Of a DNA stretch of 64,000 nucleotides, positions 30,520 to 38,879 are shown piece by piece. The first letter of the stretch is position 1. Each line of letters opens with the position of its first letter. The DNA lies in contig NC_067206.1 of assembly GCF_026262505.1 (NCBI RefSeq), forward strand, positions 26,799,896 to 26,863,895, written 5' to 3'. Position numbers and translations under genes: made by a program. The DNA comes from Trichomonas vaginalis G3. Its lineage: Eukaryota; Parabasalia; Trichomonadida; Trichomonadidae. The notes below the pieces were generated by a model. That model saw only the letters and a program-made list of their open reading frames with translations, was not told where the DNA came from and did not search any database.

Positions 30520-31500
30520 TTCTTTAGCATATTCGTCAGAGTTGTCTTATATTTGTTAGGAACTGTCTTTGAAAGTATACCACCTTGAACTTTGACAAGT
30601 TTGAAACGAGTCTGACAATAGTAGTTTTATCTTCTGCTTGCAGTGTGTACATTTTGCCATGTTTGCCTAAAACTTCATAATATTCTCTGTATACTTTCTT
30701 CTATTTTTACGAACACGAATGTGAGTACCTGTCGGGTTCCCATTGTTGTCATAGTCAATAGTATTTTCATATGGGCCGTTTAGGTATTTCTATTTTTACT
30801 TTGTCACCTTTCTGAAGTTTGAAGCCCGGCATTCTTTCTTGTTTGTCTCTTTGACTAAATTATTAAATATATAGTCTTTCTCTAAGTCAGGGTGTTTTTC
30901 ATTTCTTCGGGGAGTGGTTTCCCAAACCTTTTGTTTACGGCTATTGTAAATATTTAAAACTTGTCTCATCTTTGCCATGGAGAAGTGTCTATATTTGTCG
31001 TCATATGACATTTCATTTGCTTCACCACCTTGTGGTTGGTTTAAGTCTCTTAACATTTTTATACAACCGTCAATGACACCAAGAAGCAGAATGGTTTGGT
31101 CGACAATGAAATATTGTTTACATTTTGAACGCAGATAGTTTTTTACATCATCTGATTTGAAAAACTTTCACAGTCAGATGTCAGTTTTGTTGGATGTATT
31201 TGTCAACGAATATTGTCAAAGCTGCTAAGATATCTAAAATAGCTTTGGACTGTAATGGTATGGCTTCACAGTATCTTGTGTTTTGACCAACAAATTAACC
31301 AGTATGGTGGTCCATCTTCTCTATACCTCGGAATGTTTTCCAAGATATCCATAAACCAAGCATTTGGTGTTGAACTAAAGATTTTTATCATGAGTGCTTT
31401 CTTTGTTGCCTTAGAAACATACGGGTCCTTGTTTGGATTCGTCATTTTTTACCCTGTAAGAAATGGGTTTATTTGGCGCATTAGCAGGAGTCGCCATCTA
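30520..31500 (-). pseudogene. Maverick integrase remnant (Maverick A)
   Basis: Minus-strand text matches parts of a retroviral-type integrase as used by Mavericks. A core-domain stretch with SKAILDILAALTIFVDKY lies towards the right of the span. YRHFSMAKMRQVLNIYNS and the GDKVKI start of a C-terminal beta-barrel domain lie towards the left. Badly broken, with about ten breaks. The integrase normally inserts the element and creates the 6-bp target duplication. Confidence 0.6.
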
Positions 31501-31840
31501 GATTTTTTACCCGCAGTGGGAACAATAGCCAGAGGTGTATTGGAGTTGGAAGGAAGATTTGAGTACATTAGGTATACTTAAAGAAAAGCACAACCTATTA
31601 TACAAACTGTACAAAAGGTTGGGATGTAGCACGAGATGCAACAAATCTTATTCCAAATCCTGAAACAAGAGGAAAAGTTCAAGGATGGATGGACAATGTA
31701 GGAAGACAAGCAGGAAACTATTATAACAAAGCAAATGACTACTATAACCAAGCAGGACACTATATGGACCAAGGTGAAAGATTCTTTAACAGAGGATATA
31801 ACCATGCACAACAATGGTAAACAATACCAACCTCAACCGC
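31440..31840 (+). pseudogene. minor-capsid (protein VI-like) remnant, Maverick A
   Basis: The text starts MGLFGALAG, then has Tyr/Asn/Gln-rich stretches including NYYNKANDYYNQAGHYMDQG. The glycine-rich hydrophobic start and the amphipathic follow-up resemble the protein VI-like minor capsid proteins of Polintons. Broken, with a few breaks. Confidence 0.4.
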
Positions 31841-32640
31841 CTCAAACGTGGGAATGTAAAGTTTTTTACTGAGATGAAATGAACAATACAGCATTGAGAC
31901 AAATGGGTTCAAGATGGATGTCGGCTTCCAGCAGTTACACAACGTGTTTGTCAAGTTCTTCCTATACCTCAGGAAGTTTTAGACCGACTTAAAAAACAAC
32001 AACAACCAGTTGAAAACAAACCAAACTAAAATTTTTTACTGAGATGAAATGACCGAAGAAGTTGAAACGGTAGATTTGACACCACAAACAAAAAGTTCAG
32101 AACCATTGTCAAAACCTGTCAAAGAACTTACAGATGAAGAGAAAATCAATAATAGAAAGTGCCAGGTCTGGAAATACAAACCCTAACTACAAAGTCACTT
32201 TTCATAAAATGGAACGGCAAGTATCTCAAAAAGAAAACTCTCACAAATAAAATATTGAAGTCTGAAGGAGCTTTCGAGACAACAGATGGAAAAGTTACTT
32301 CACTGACCATCAGTTCATTATAGAACATCTCATTGACTTAGAGTCGAAATATTAAACTTTACAACAAACACAAAAAGTTGAAAGGAAAACAAAAACAAAT
32401 GGCATATGATATTTATGAAGATGTTGACGACAACAACTGTTCCTGCAAGTGAAGTAAAGTCAGAGAAACCGAAAAGTGACGAAAAACCGATAGAAGAAAA
32501 AACCAAAAACTGAAGATAAACCAAAACCAAAGTTTAGTTGGAAACTAAACCAAGTCAACCTTCATTAGCTGGTATGGGTTGCGTCAAAGACTTATGGCAG
32601 CAGGCGGTTATGTTAAGTAAAGAAAAAAATATTTTTTTCT
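31841..32640 (+). pseudogene. decayed small genes, Maverick A
   Basis: Two start regions share the leader TTTTTTACTGAGATGAAATG (at about 31864 and 32033). They are followed by short coding-like text rich in Ser and in Lys/Glu/Pro. Products are unidentified; both genes look broken. The shared leader may be the element's own promoter/initiator type. Confidence 0.35.
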
Positions 32641-32650
32641 TTTTATAAAA

Positions 32651-34803
32651 ATGCCCCCATATAGAATGGATAGAAAATCTGCTAGAATAAAAGCAGAGTT
32701 GCAAAGATATGTTGGAGAGTTTCGAAGAAAGTTTAAATATAAGAAAGGAAGACCCATAAAAGTCTATGACAAACTGGCTGGTCTTCGCTACGAAATGGAT
32801 TTGGAAACAGCACGTGCAAATTATCCAAACAGACTAGAGAGGTTAGAAGAAGAACGTCTTATGGACATGCCTTTCGATGTTAGTGAACCTCAAGTTGAAG
32901 GACACGACGGCTTTGCCAGATTCTACTGGAAACATGACGAACAATTGCATCCTTTGAGAAGGAAAAAAGGTAGTGCAGAGGATGGTCATGCTCCCATGGA
33001 AAGAACAAGATATGCATATGAGAAGTACCGTGAAGTTAGAAGTCAAATTACATCTGGTCGAACCTTTACAGTAAACTTTGACGAAGGAAAGAACAAAGAA
33101 GGCTTCATGGAGTACTTGCTGCAATTCAAGATGGAAATAAGAAAGGATACAATCTCAGATTGACCATAACAGATTTGGATGGTCACATTTACTATGCAAA
33201 TGGCAATGAACAAACAGCTGCAAAACTTCTTGACGCTTTCAAGACTACAAAGAGAGAACAAATGGTTGACTCCGACTCAGACATTTTGAATGCAATTGAA
33301 GGAATTGCAAGTGTCAAGTTCGAATGGTACCAACCTAACCCTCAAGCAGTCAGACAACATGCTGGATACTTCCCGTTCATAAATAAGTCTGACATTGACT
33401 TGACAAGGTATGGAATTTACAATTCAATTGAAACAATTGTCAATGAACCTTGCATTCTTACATGTCTCAGGAACTCTGGTCTTGTTACAGAAGAGAAGAT
33501 GAAGTATCTTGAGTCATGTGTGAAGACAAGGTACATTCTCAGAGGTCAATTGGCAAAAATTGCACCGTTGGCAAATGTCAATATCCGAGTCAACATACCT
33601 ACAGCTAAAGGTTCTTCACATGACGACTATGTTGTTGAGTTCAATTTACCATGGTTGAAGATTGTAATTGTCCACAACCACTTCATGTTGAACGAAAGTC
33701 TTACAAACCCATTGTTCGGAAAAGGCAAGTGCAACATTGTCAGAGCTGTAAACATTCTTTTCGAGAAAGGTTTGTTGGAACCAATTCCAGATGACAAGCT
33801 GACAGAAACTTTTGTACCAAAAGACGAAACAAACTTTTCACTGTTAGCAAGACCAAAAGTTGTTCCAGACAAAGTTCTAGTACAAAAGAAGTACACAATT
33901 CCACAAGGAGTTGGATTGTTCGGATACCAACCTGAACCAGAAGAACTTCCAATGAGGTTGCAAGAACTTCAAGATGCTATAAACAAACTTCCATTGAGAC
34001 ATCCAATTGACGTCAAATTGTATTGGAGAGCATCTGAGTTAGGTCAGAAGGTTTTATATGAAACAGGTTGCTTCGACGATGTTTATGAGATAACAGGAGA
34101 AGTTTCTCAGAAGATAAGAGACTCACTTGAATTTCCACAAACTGGACCAATTGGTTGCGACAAGTTCGACTCAGATGAAAAGATATACTATGTCGACCTT
34201 AACGCTGCATACATGAGGTTTGTCCAATATATTCCGACTGGAATTCCAAACGAAGATGGTGAGTTCCCGGGAAGGAACTATACAGTTGGAAAAGTCATAC
34301 AACAACTGTATGATATTAGGAAAGCTTCAAACCCCAAACTTGCAATGACACTCAAATTGCTTATGAATTCGACATGGGGATATTCCATTAAGAAACCTCA
34401 AGAGATGAAGAGTAAACATTATGAGAAGGTCGACAACTTTGTTGAAAGGTTTTCTCCTTTTGTTTTGAAGTACGAATTCACTCAAGGTCAAAGTGGCTTA
34501 GTAACCACATTAAAACCTATTGTCGAACATTGGTCTTACCCTCAGTTCGCAAAGGCAGTCCTTGACAACTACAACAAATTCTTCTCCGAAGTCAAATCCA
34601 AAGTTGTGGTTTACTATGAGAACATTGACGCACTCATGACGAACGAAGAAGGGTACAACAAACTCATTGAAATGGGTTTAGTCGGTGAGAAGATGGGTCA
34701 ATTCAAATTGGACAAAATTTTCACCGAAGTTCATGTCCTCTCCAAGCGTAAGTACTGGGGCATACTTGAAGACGGCACAGAAATAAAACATTGCATGAAA
34801 TAA
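32651..34803 (+). pseudogene. protein-primed DNA polymerase B (pPolB) remnant, Maverick A
   Basis: The text carries family B polymerase motifs in order: motif A YYVDLNAAYMRF, motif B LKLLMNSTWGYSI, a motif C-like YYENIDALM and the KRKYWG motif near the end. The N-terminal part (32.65-33.2 kb) is basic and may belong to the upstream domain. This is the replicative polymerase of Mavericks, which starts synthesis from a terminal protein. What remains is well short of the usual length of over 1000 residues; the gene is broken, with a few breaks. Confidence 0.75.
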
Positions 34804-34825
34804 AAAATTTTTATTCGAATTTGAA

Positions 34826-35071
34826 TTAAAATGTGGGAATTCTTGGGAACGGGAAAGGCTTATTTACTTGAGGAACAGGTAAAGGTGGTGGAGGTGGAGG
34901 TGGTGGCAACCAGTCCATTTTATATTCCTTCCTAGCTAATTTCCGTTTAATTTCATGGTCGCCCTCGGAGTCTTTGAATCGGACAGGTCGAGTTACACCA
35001 TTCTTGGTCTCAAACTCATATATAACCTGTTTGTCTGTATTTTCGTCGACTATGGCACGAGACACGAACAT
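34826..35071 (-). CDS. small protein with poly-proline tail, Maverick A
   Basis: The 82-residue product is charged in its first half (YEFETKNGVTRPVRFKDSEGDHEIKRKL) and ends in WLPPPPPPPPLPVPQ and more prolines. Such proline runs bind SH3, WW or profilin-type modules in eukaryotes, so contact with host cytoskeletal proteins is imaginable but unproven. It is divergent from the gene at 35102, sharing a 30-base spacer with one palindromic GACAAAAAGTGTC motif. Start chosen at the ATG at 35071. Confidence 0.45.
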   Translation of the reverse strand: MFVSRAIVDENTDKQVIYEFETKNGVTRPVRFKDSEGDHEIKRKLARKEYKMDWLPPPPPPPPLPVPQVNKPFPFPRIPTF

Positions 35072-35101
35072 TGACCAAACGGACAAAAAGTGTCATTTCG
35101 G
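35072..35101. promoter_or_regulatory. shared divergent promoter with AAAAAGTGTC
   Basis: GACAAAAAGTGTCATTT lies between two divergent small genes. The core GACAnnnnnTGTC is palindromic, so one element may drive both. The same core precedes the minus-strand genes starting at 38206 and 38442. Confidence 0.4.
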
Positions 35102-35365
35102 ATGGTCACGCAGCCAATCGCATTCGAGCACTTCGAAGAAGCCTTACTTTCCAAGGGAGAGGGTGTCTGGTGCAAGGCAGAGGTCATGAAACTCTACGAG
35201 CAGTACATCCTCAATGCCTGGGAGGACAAATCGTCCTTGGATTGGCAATTCTACCAACTCCTCTGGGACGACCTCCTACGCAACTGGGATAACGAAAGAG
35301 CCCAATTCAAAGGTCGGGAACTAATTTTGCAAATTACCCTTAATTTAACATACTTATCCAAATAA
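35102..35365 (+). CDS. hypothetical small acidic protein, Maverick A
   Basis: The 87-residue helical protein (FEHFEEALLSKGEG, VMKLYEQYILNAWED, FYQLLWDDLLRNWDNE) is rich in Trp, Leu and acidic residues and has no known motif. The start at 35102 lies nine bases after the AAAAAGTGTC motif. Probably a small helical bundle that binds a partner; role unknown. Confidence 0.45.
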   Translation: MVTQPIAFEHFEEALLSKGEGVWCKAEVMKLYEQYILNAWEDKSSLDWQFYQLLWDDLLRNWDNERAQFKGRELILQITLNLTYLSK

Positions 35366-35414
35366 ACACCTAAATTTACTTGGGGTTTCCCCCTAAAATA
35401 AAATTTTTTTACTC

Positions 35415-36104
35415 TTAGAACCACTCGAGGTTCTCCTTACGGTTGTTGAGCTTGTCACCGTCAATGTGTCTGACCTTCGTCTTCTTGCCTGGATTTGGAA
35501 CCCATTGAATTGCGACAAGCTTGCCCATGGAGATTGAACCGCGATTCCGAAGGTTAAGGTTCAAGTGTCCCAAGTTGTTGAGGACTGGGGTAAGAACCTT
35601 GCCTGTCTCCTTGTTGCGGATTTGGTATGGGTAGGGTTGGGAAATTTCGTAACCGTCATCGGCAACAAGGGTTGACCAAACTTCCTTTTCTTCGTGTTTC
35701 TCTTCTTCTTCTTCCTCTTCTTCCTCTTCTTCCTCGACAATTCCTTCTTCAATTTGGTACTCACGAAGTACGGTGTTGCATGTTCTGTCCTTTCCGAGTA
35801 CCTTCCAGATGGCGTCTATCTCTTCGAAGAAACGGTAGATGAGTCTGGCAAGGTCTCGGTTCTCTCTCTCGTAATTGCGCAAGGTTTCCGTGAAATTGTT
35901 CAGGACTTTCTCATTGGAAGCTTGGTTCATGAGGACATTGGCTTTGAGATTGGTTATCTCTTCCATAAGACTACTTTGGAGAGTCTTAATAGTGTTTGTC
36001 AGATGAGCTTTCAATTGGGCAATTTGAATTTGAACTGGGCGCTTGTCTGGCAACCTTGAAAGGACATCTGCTATTGTGTTCGGCTTCGGTGCTTGTTCGG
36101 ACAT
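35415..36104 (-). CDS. coiled-coil protein with C-terminal NUMOD4/HNH-like domain, Maverick A
   Basis: The 229-residue protein has three parts. The N-terminal 110 residues are helical and coiled-coil-like (IAQLKAHLTNTIKTLQSSL and on). A run of about 15 glutamates (121-136) follows. The C-terminal 80 residues read like a NUMOD4 plus HNH homing-endonuclease module: YQIRNKETGKVL, HLNLNLRNRGSISMGKLVA, WVPNP, VRHIDGDKLNNRKENLEW. The HIDGDKxNN-xENLEW signature is the metal-binding half of such HNH modules. A nicking or cutting role on DNA, or a mere DNA-binding role, is inference. The frame looks whole and its base composition is richer in GC than the capsid block. Confidence 0.65.
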   Translation of the reverse strand: MSEQAPKPNTIADVLSRLPDKRPVQIQIAQLKAHLTNTIKTLQSSLMEEITNLKANVLMNQASNEKVLNNFTETLRNYERENRDLARLIYRFFEEIDAIWKVLGKDRTCNTVLREYQIEEGIVEEEEEEEEEEEEKHEEKEVWSTLVADDGYEISQPYPYQIRNKETGKVLTPVLNNLGHLNLNLRNRGSISMGKLVAIQWVPNPGKKTKVRHIDGDKLNNRKENLEWF

Positions 36105-36136
36105 CGAAAAAATGAAGTGGTTTGAGAATGGCGGTT

Positions 36137-36721
36137 TTACTTCAAAAAGCTTGTTATGACAGTTATGTCATACAACAAGTTTAAAATAATATCTTGTTCT
36201 TCTTCTGAACGTTTGTTGTCTCTTCCGATAAAAGTTTCGAACATGAGAACCAAAAAACGTTTTTTGAGATTGCGGAAGAGTTCAGGCAAACGTTCATATT
36301 CTGGATATGTTGGGAGCAGTTCAAAACATCTGAGCTGACTTTCGGACAAAATTGGGACAATGTCAGAAAATTCATCTTTGGTCGGACTGCTTGAAGGTAA
36401 GTCCCTTACATGTAAGTAGCTCTGGTAAAGTCTTCTCATTTCTGCTAACTTTTGGAGTATAGCTTCGTAGTTTAGAAGTTTTAATTTTAATTGTCTTATT
36501 CCACTCTTGACATCTAAACGGTAACTATCCATGAGGTCAAGAGTAGCTTTGGTAGCTTTAAGTGGAGCTATCTGTTCCTTGACCTCTGCAATTTTGGTTG
36601 CAATTGTGATTTGAGCTCCTTCAAGTTCGCCGTCTATGTCGTTCTCAACGCCTTCAACCATGGCTTGAAACTCTTCATCGGTCCATTGAGATTGGTGTGG
36701 GACGAATTTAACTTGCTTCAT
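36137..36721 (-). CDS. hypothetical coiled-coil protein, Maverick A
   Basis: The 194-residue helical protein has a coiled-coil middle (AQITIATKIAEVKEQIAPLK, LKLKLLNYEAILQKLAEMRR) and a C-terminal helical part (ELFRNLKKRFLVLMFETF). No membrane segment or catalytic motif seen. It is 32 bases upstream of the HNH-tailed gene on the same strand, and 27 bases downstream of another unknown gene, so the three form a tight series. Function unknown. Confidence 0.5.
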   Translation of the reverse strand: MKQVKFVPHQSQWTDEEFQAMVEGVENDIDGELEGAQITIATKIAEVKEQIAPLKATKATLDLMDSYRLDVKSGIRQLKLKLLNYEAILQKLAEMRRLYQSYLHVRDLPSSSPTKDEFSDIVPILSESQLRCFELLPTYPEYERLPELFRNLKKRFLVLMFETFIGRDNKRSEEEQDIILNLLYDITVITSFLK

Positions 36722-36748
36722 TCAAAAAATGAAAAAAAATGTTTTTAC

Positions 36749-37138
36749 TCAAAACGTTAAGGTTGACTGAACTGGTTGGATGTCGCCTTCACAGGTTATG
36801 TAGAACGGCTGACCCGAGAAGTTAAGGAGAGACTGAATTGCCAATTTCATATGGGGTAGGGGGTTCTCCTTGTTTGGTATTTTTATCCAAGGACGTTTGT
36901 TTAGGAACTTAACAAGAGCTTCTCTTTTGGCGTCCTTTATGCCATCGAAAGGAGTGTTTTCTGGTATTTGAATTGGAATTCCAGTCGAAGTCTCGAGATT
37001 CAAGACAGCCCTTCCAGAAATAGCGGTGAACTTGACCTTGGGCTTCATTACCCTGCGCAAGTACTGCTTAACAACTTCATTTATCTCTATAAGGTAAATT
37101 GCCTCGTCAAATCCTTCTGGCATTCCGAGTCCTTCCAT
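36749..37138 (-). CDS. hypothetical protein, Maverick A
   Basis: The 129-residue protein is mixed alpha/beta (FDEAIYLIEINEVVKQYLRRV, KVKFTAISGRAVLNLE, FLNKRPWIKIPNKENP). I chose the ATG at 37138 although the frame stays open further upstream. The upstream text is the palindromic repeat array read through and gives low-complexity nonsense. The start therefore lies exactly at the array's edge. Function unknown. Confidence 0.5.
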   Translation of the reverse strand: MEGLGMPEGFDEAIYLIEINEVVKQYLRRVMKPKVKFTAISGRAVLNLETSTGIPIQIPENTPFDGIKDAKREALVKFLNKRPWIKIPNKENPLPHMKLAIQSLLNFSGQPFYITCEGDIQPVQSTLTF

Positions 37139-37352
37139 CCGACAGGAAAATATTTTCCCGACAACTGGAAAAAATTTTCCGGACAAAGGGAAAAATTTTT
37201 CCTTCCGACAGGAAGAACTTTCCAGTTGTCCGTCCGTAAACCATTCAAATTTTCGAAAATTGAGAACTTTTTGGTCGAACTTCAGGAAAAATTTTTCCTT
37301 CCGACAGGAAAAGTTTTTCCTTCCGACAGGAAAATATTTTCCATCCGACAGG
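37139..37352. repeat. iteron-like palindrome array (candidate origin or control region)
   Basis: A 214-base divergent intergenic region holds five copies of CCGACAGG (37139, 37205, 37301, 37323, 37345). It also holds six 14-base palindromes of the form GGAAAANNTTTTCC (37145-37158, 37167-37180, 37189-37202, 37285-37298, 37307-37320 imperfect, 37329-37342). Several palindromes directly follow a CCGACAGG copy. The array is flanked by divergent genes. Spaced dyads of this kind are typical of replication origins or of operators for dimeric DNA-binding proteins; which applies is open. Confidence 0.75.
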
Positions 37353-37362
37353 ACACAAACGA

Positions 37363-37977
37363 ATGACTGACGTTCCTCTTCCTGAATGCCTTCCAAAGCC
37401 AGAAGAACCGAAAGCTGCAGAACCACAACAGTCTCCTCAGCAACCTCAGTTCCAGCAAGTCCCTCCACCAAATTACTACCAATTTCCATCTCAAGGTTAC
37501 TACCAATTTCCACCTCAAGGTTACTACCCACCACAAGGCTTCCCGAACTACCCTCCTCCTCAGCCTATGCCTTACTTCCCCAACCCTTGGATGTTCCAGC
37601 AAGCTCCACCCCAGCAATTCCAATTCCAATCTCAATCGAAGAGAGACCAAGACTTCGAAGAAGGTCTGAACCGCTTACGCAAAGAGTATGCTACAGCTCC
37701 AATGGAAGACGACAGGCTTTCAGTCTCTTCCCTCAAATCGACCGATTCGACTCGTACCACAGATTCAGTTCGTGACCGTGAAGACTACCTCAAGCAGTCT
37801 GAGAGACTCTTCATCCTACAATCATTTACAGTTGGAGCTCTCAAGAACATGCGCAATTACGAAGGTCAGACACCAGCTGGAGACCGCAAAACAGACGTAC
37901 TCGCAAGAGCCGTCCAGCTCGTCAAAACAAAGACGGAGGTAGTCGACTTCATACTTGCAGCTTGCCCATACAAGTAA
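37363..37977 (+). CDS. Pro/Gln/Tyr-rich protein with helical C-terminus, Maverick A
   Basis: The 204-residue protein has a low-complexity first half (PQQSPQQPQFQQVPPP, then repeats such as YYQFPSQGYYQFPPQGYY) and a helical second half with many charged residues (DREDYLKQSERLFILQSF). The tyrosine/proline repeat recalls prion-like or scaffold tails that phase-separate or bind SH3/WW modules. The ordered C-terminus (about 110-204) may hold the actual function. It starts 10 bases after the palindrome array and is divergent from the gene at 36749. No family recognised. Confidence 0.5.
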   Translation: MTDVPLPECLPKPEEPKAAEPQQSPQQPQFQQVPPPNYYQFPSQGYYQFPPQGYYPPQGFPNYPPPQPMPYFPNPWMFQQAPPQQFQFQSQSKRDQDFEEGLNRLRKEYATAPMEDDRLSVSSLKSTDSTRTTDSVRDREDYLKQSERLFILQSFTVGALKNMRNYEGQTPAGDRKTDVLARAVQLVKTKTEVVDFILAACPYK

Positions 37978-38005
37978 AAAAATAAACAATTACGAGTTAA
38001 ACTTT

Positions 38006-38206
38006 TTACTCTTTCTTTTCTGAGTTGTTTAGAGCTGGTTTCTCTTGTAGAAACCTTTCGTACTCTTCCATGGTCATGCAATTGCGAATTTGGTACGCAA
38101 TTCCAGGTTCGTTGTTTTTGAACCTTATGTATGTAACGCTTCCATCCTCCTCAGGGAAGTAAGCTGCTAACATCTGACCAAGTTTTCTCGGTGACTCGGA
38201 GCTCAT
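38006..38206 (-). CDS. hypothetical small protein, Maverick A
   Basis: The 66-residue product (MSSESPRKLGQMLAAYFPEE and on to NSEKKE) has a short alpha/beta-like middle (SVTYIRFKNNEPGIAYQIRN) and a charged helix at the end. The ATG at 38206 was chosen because AAAAAGTGACATTTTT stands immediately before it. Function unknown. Confidence 0.45.
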   Translation of the reverse strand: MSSESPRKLGQMLAAYFPEEDGSVTYIRFKNNEPGIAYQIRNCMTMEEYERFLQEKPALNNSEKKE

Positions 38207-38247
38207 TAAAAATGTCACTTTTTAAACGTTAAGTTTTTAGTCTTATT

Positions 38248-38442
38248 TTACCCTTTGTTTACCCTTTGTTTGTCAAGGTAGTATTGGAGTGCAATTTCTC
38301 CAAATTCTCTGTGTCGGAGTTCTTCAGCATTTTCCAAGGTGTTCCTGGAGAACTCAAAGAAGTTGTCAAGAACATACTGCCATGCTGCTCTTCTGAGTTC
38401 GTCGGTATTTTGGAAGTGTTGCACCTTCGAGTCTTCGGACAT
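38248..38442 (-). CDS. hypothetical small helical protein, Maverick A
   Basis: The 64-residue product is helical and charged (TDELRRAAWQYVLDNFFEFS, ENAEELRHREFGEIALQYYL). AAAAAGTGTCATTTTTTC precedes the ATG at 38442, as in the neighbouring gene. A repeat of ACCCTTTGTTT in the DNA makes the C-terminus ambiguous. Function unknown. Confidence 0.4.
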   Translation of the reverse strand: MSEDSKVQHFQNTDELRRAAWQYVLDNFFEFSRNTLENAEELRHREFGEIALQYYLDKQRVNKG

Positions 38443-38485
38443 GAAAAAATGACACTTTTTCTATTAAACCGTTTTGGCATTTCTC

Positions 38486-38665
38486 ATGAGTGAGTATAGT
38501 TCTGCCGAACCATTGGAAGAGAAGAAGTACCCTTGCTGGCAAAAGACAAAAATAGTTGCCTTAGTTGTCATTGCAATTGTACTCGTAATTGAATTCATTG
38601 TACTTCTCTTCACGTACATAAAACTCAGCAATGGTATTTGCTTTAAGAAGCTACCATCTTACTAA
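38486..38665 (+). CDS. small single-span membrane protein, Maverick A
   Basis: The 59-residue product has a polar N-terminus (SEYSSAEPLEEKKYPCWQK), one membrane helix (VALVVIAIVLVIEFIVLLFTYI) and a short end. The start is the ATG at 38486. Topology and size fit a small virus-type membrane protein. Function unknown. Confidence 0.5.
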   Translation: MSEYSSAEPLEEKKYPCWQKTKIVALVVIAIVLVIEFIVLLFTYIKLSNGICFKKLPSY

Positions 38666-38680
38666 GACTAAACACTTAGA

Positions 38681-38717
38681 TTTTTCAAGCTTGACTTTTT
38701 ACAATTTGAATTTTGTT
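38681..38717. repeat. 37-bp direct repeat, left copy (KilA-N cassette boundary)
   Basis: TTTTTCAAGCTTGACTTTTT and the following 17 bases recur at 39690-39726 with one mismatch. The right-hand copy is the 3' end of the packaging ATPase gene; the left copy is a detached duplicate. The two enclose the KilA-N cassette. Confidence 0.8.
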
Positions 38718-38789
38718 GCTGAATTCAGTAAAAATATAATTTAGGGTAGAAGGTTAGATCTAACCTCATTTCTACCCTCATTTCTACCC
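38711..38789. repeat. conserved box plus nested hairpin (junction structure, copy A)
   Basis: The box TTTTGTTGCTGAATTCAGTA and on to about 38743 is followed by the palindrome GGTTAGATCTAACC (38752-38765). This sits inside an outer stem GGGTAGAA / TTCTACCC (38744-38751, 38770-38777). The right outer arm is repeated once more at 38782-38789. The same box with a differently sequenced nested hairpin occurs twice in copy B (62855, 63034). Confidence 0.8.
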
Positions 38790-38879
38790 TCATGAATTTT
38801 CATGAATTTTCCCGAAATAAAAAATAAAGTTATTTTTATTTTTTTTATTTTTTTATCCGGAATATAAAGACAGATATGT

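Noticed and set aside
30520-31500. Retrovirus or LTR element, because of the integrase-like text
   Set aside because: No reverse transcriptase or LTRs; integrase, polymerase B, packaging ATPase and capsid genes together with 6-bp target duplication identify a Maverick.
31255-31581. 108-codon plus-strand frame
   Set aside because: Largely antisense to the integrase remnant; only its end overlaps the separate minor-capsid-like remnant.
37139-37352. CRISPR array
   Set aside because: Repeats are short palindromes without regular unique spacers, and the host is a eukaryote.
37139-37534. Minus-strand frames running through the palindrome array
   Set aside because: They arise from read-through of the repeat (repeated SCRKEKFF-type text) and start inside an opposing gene.
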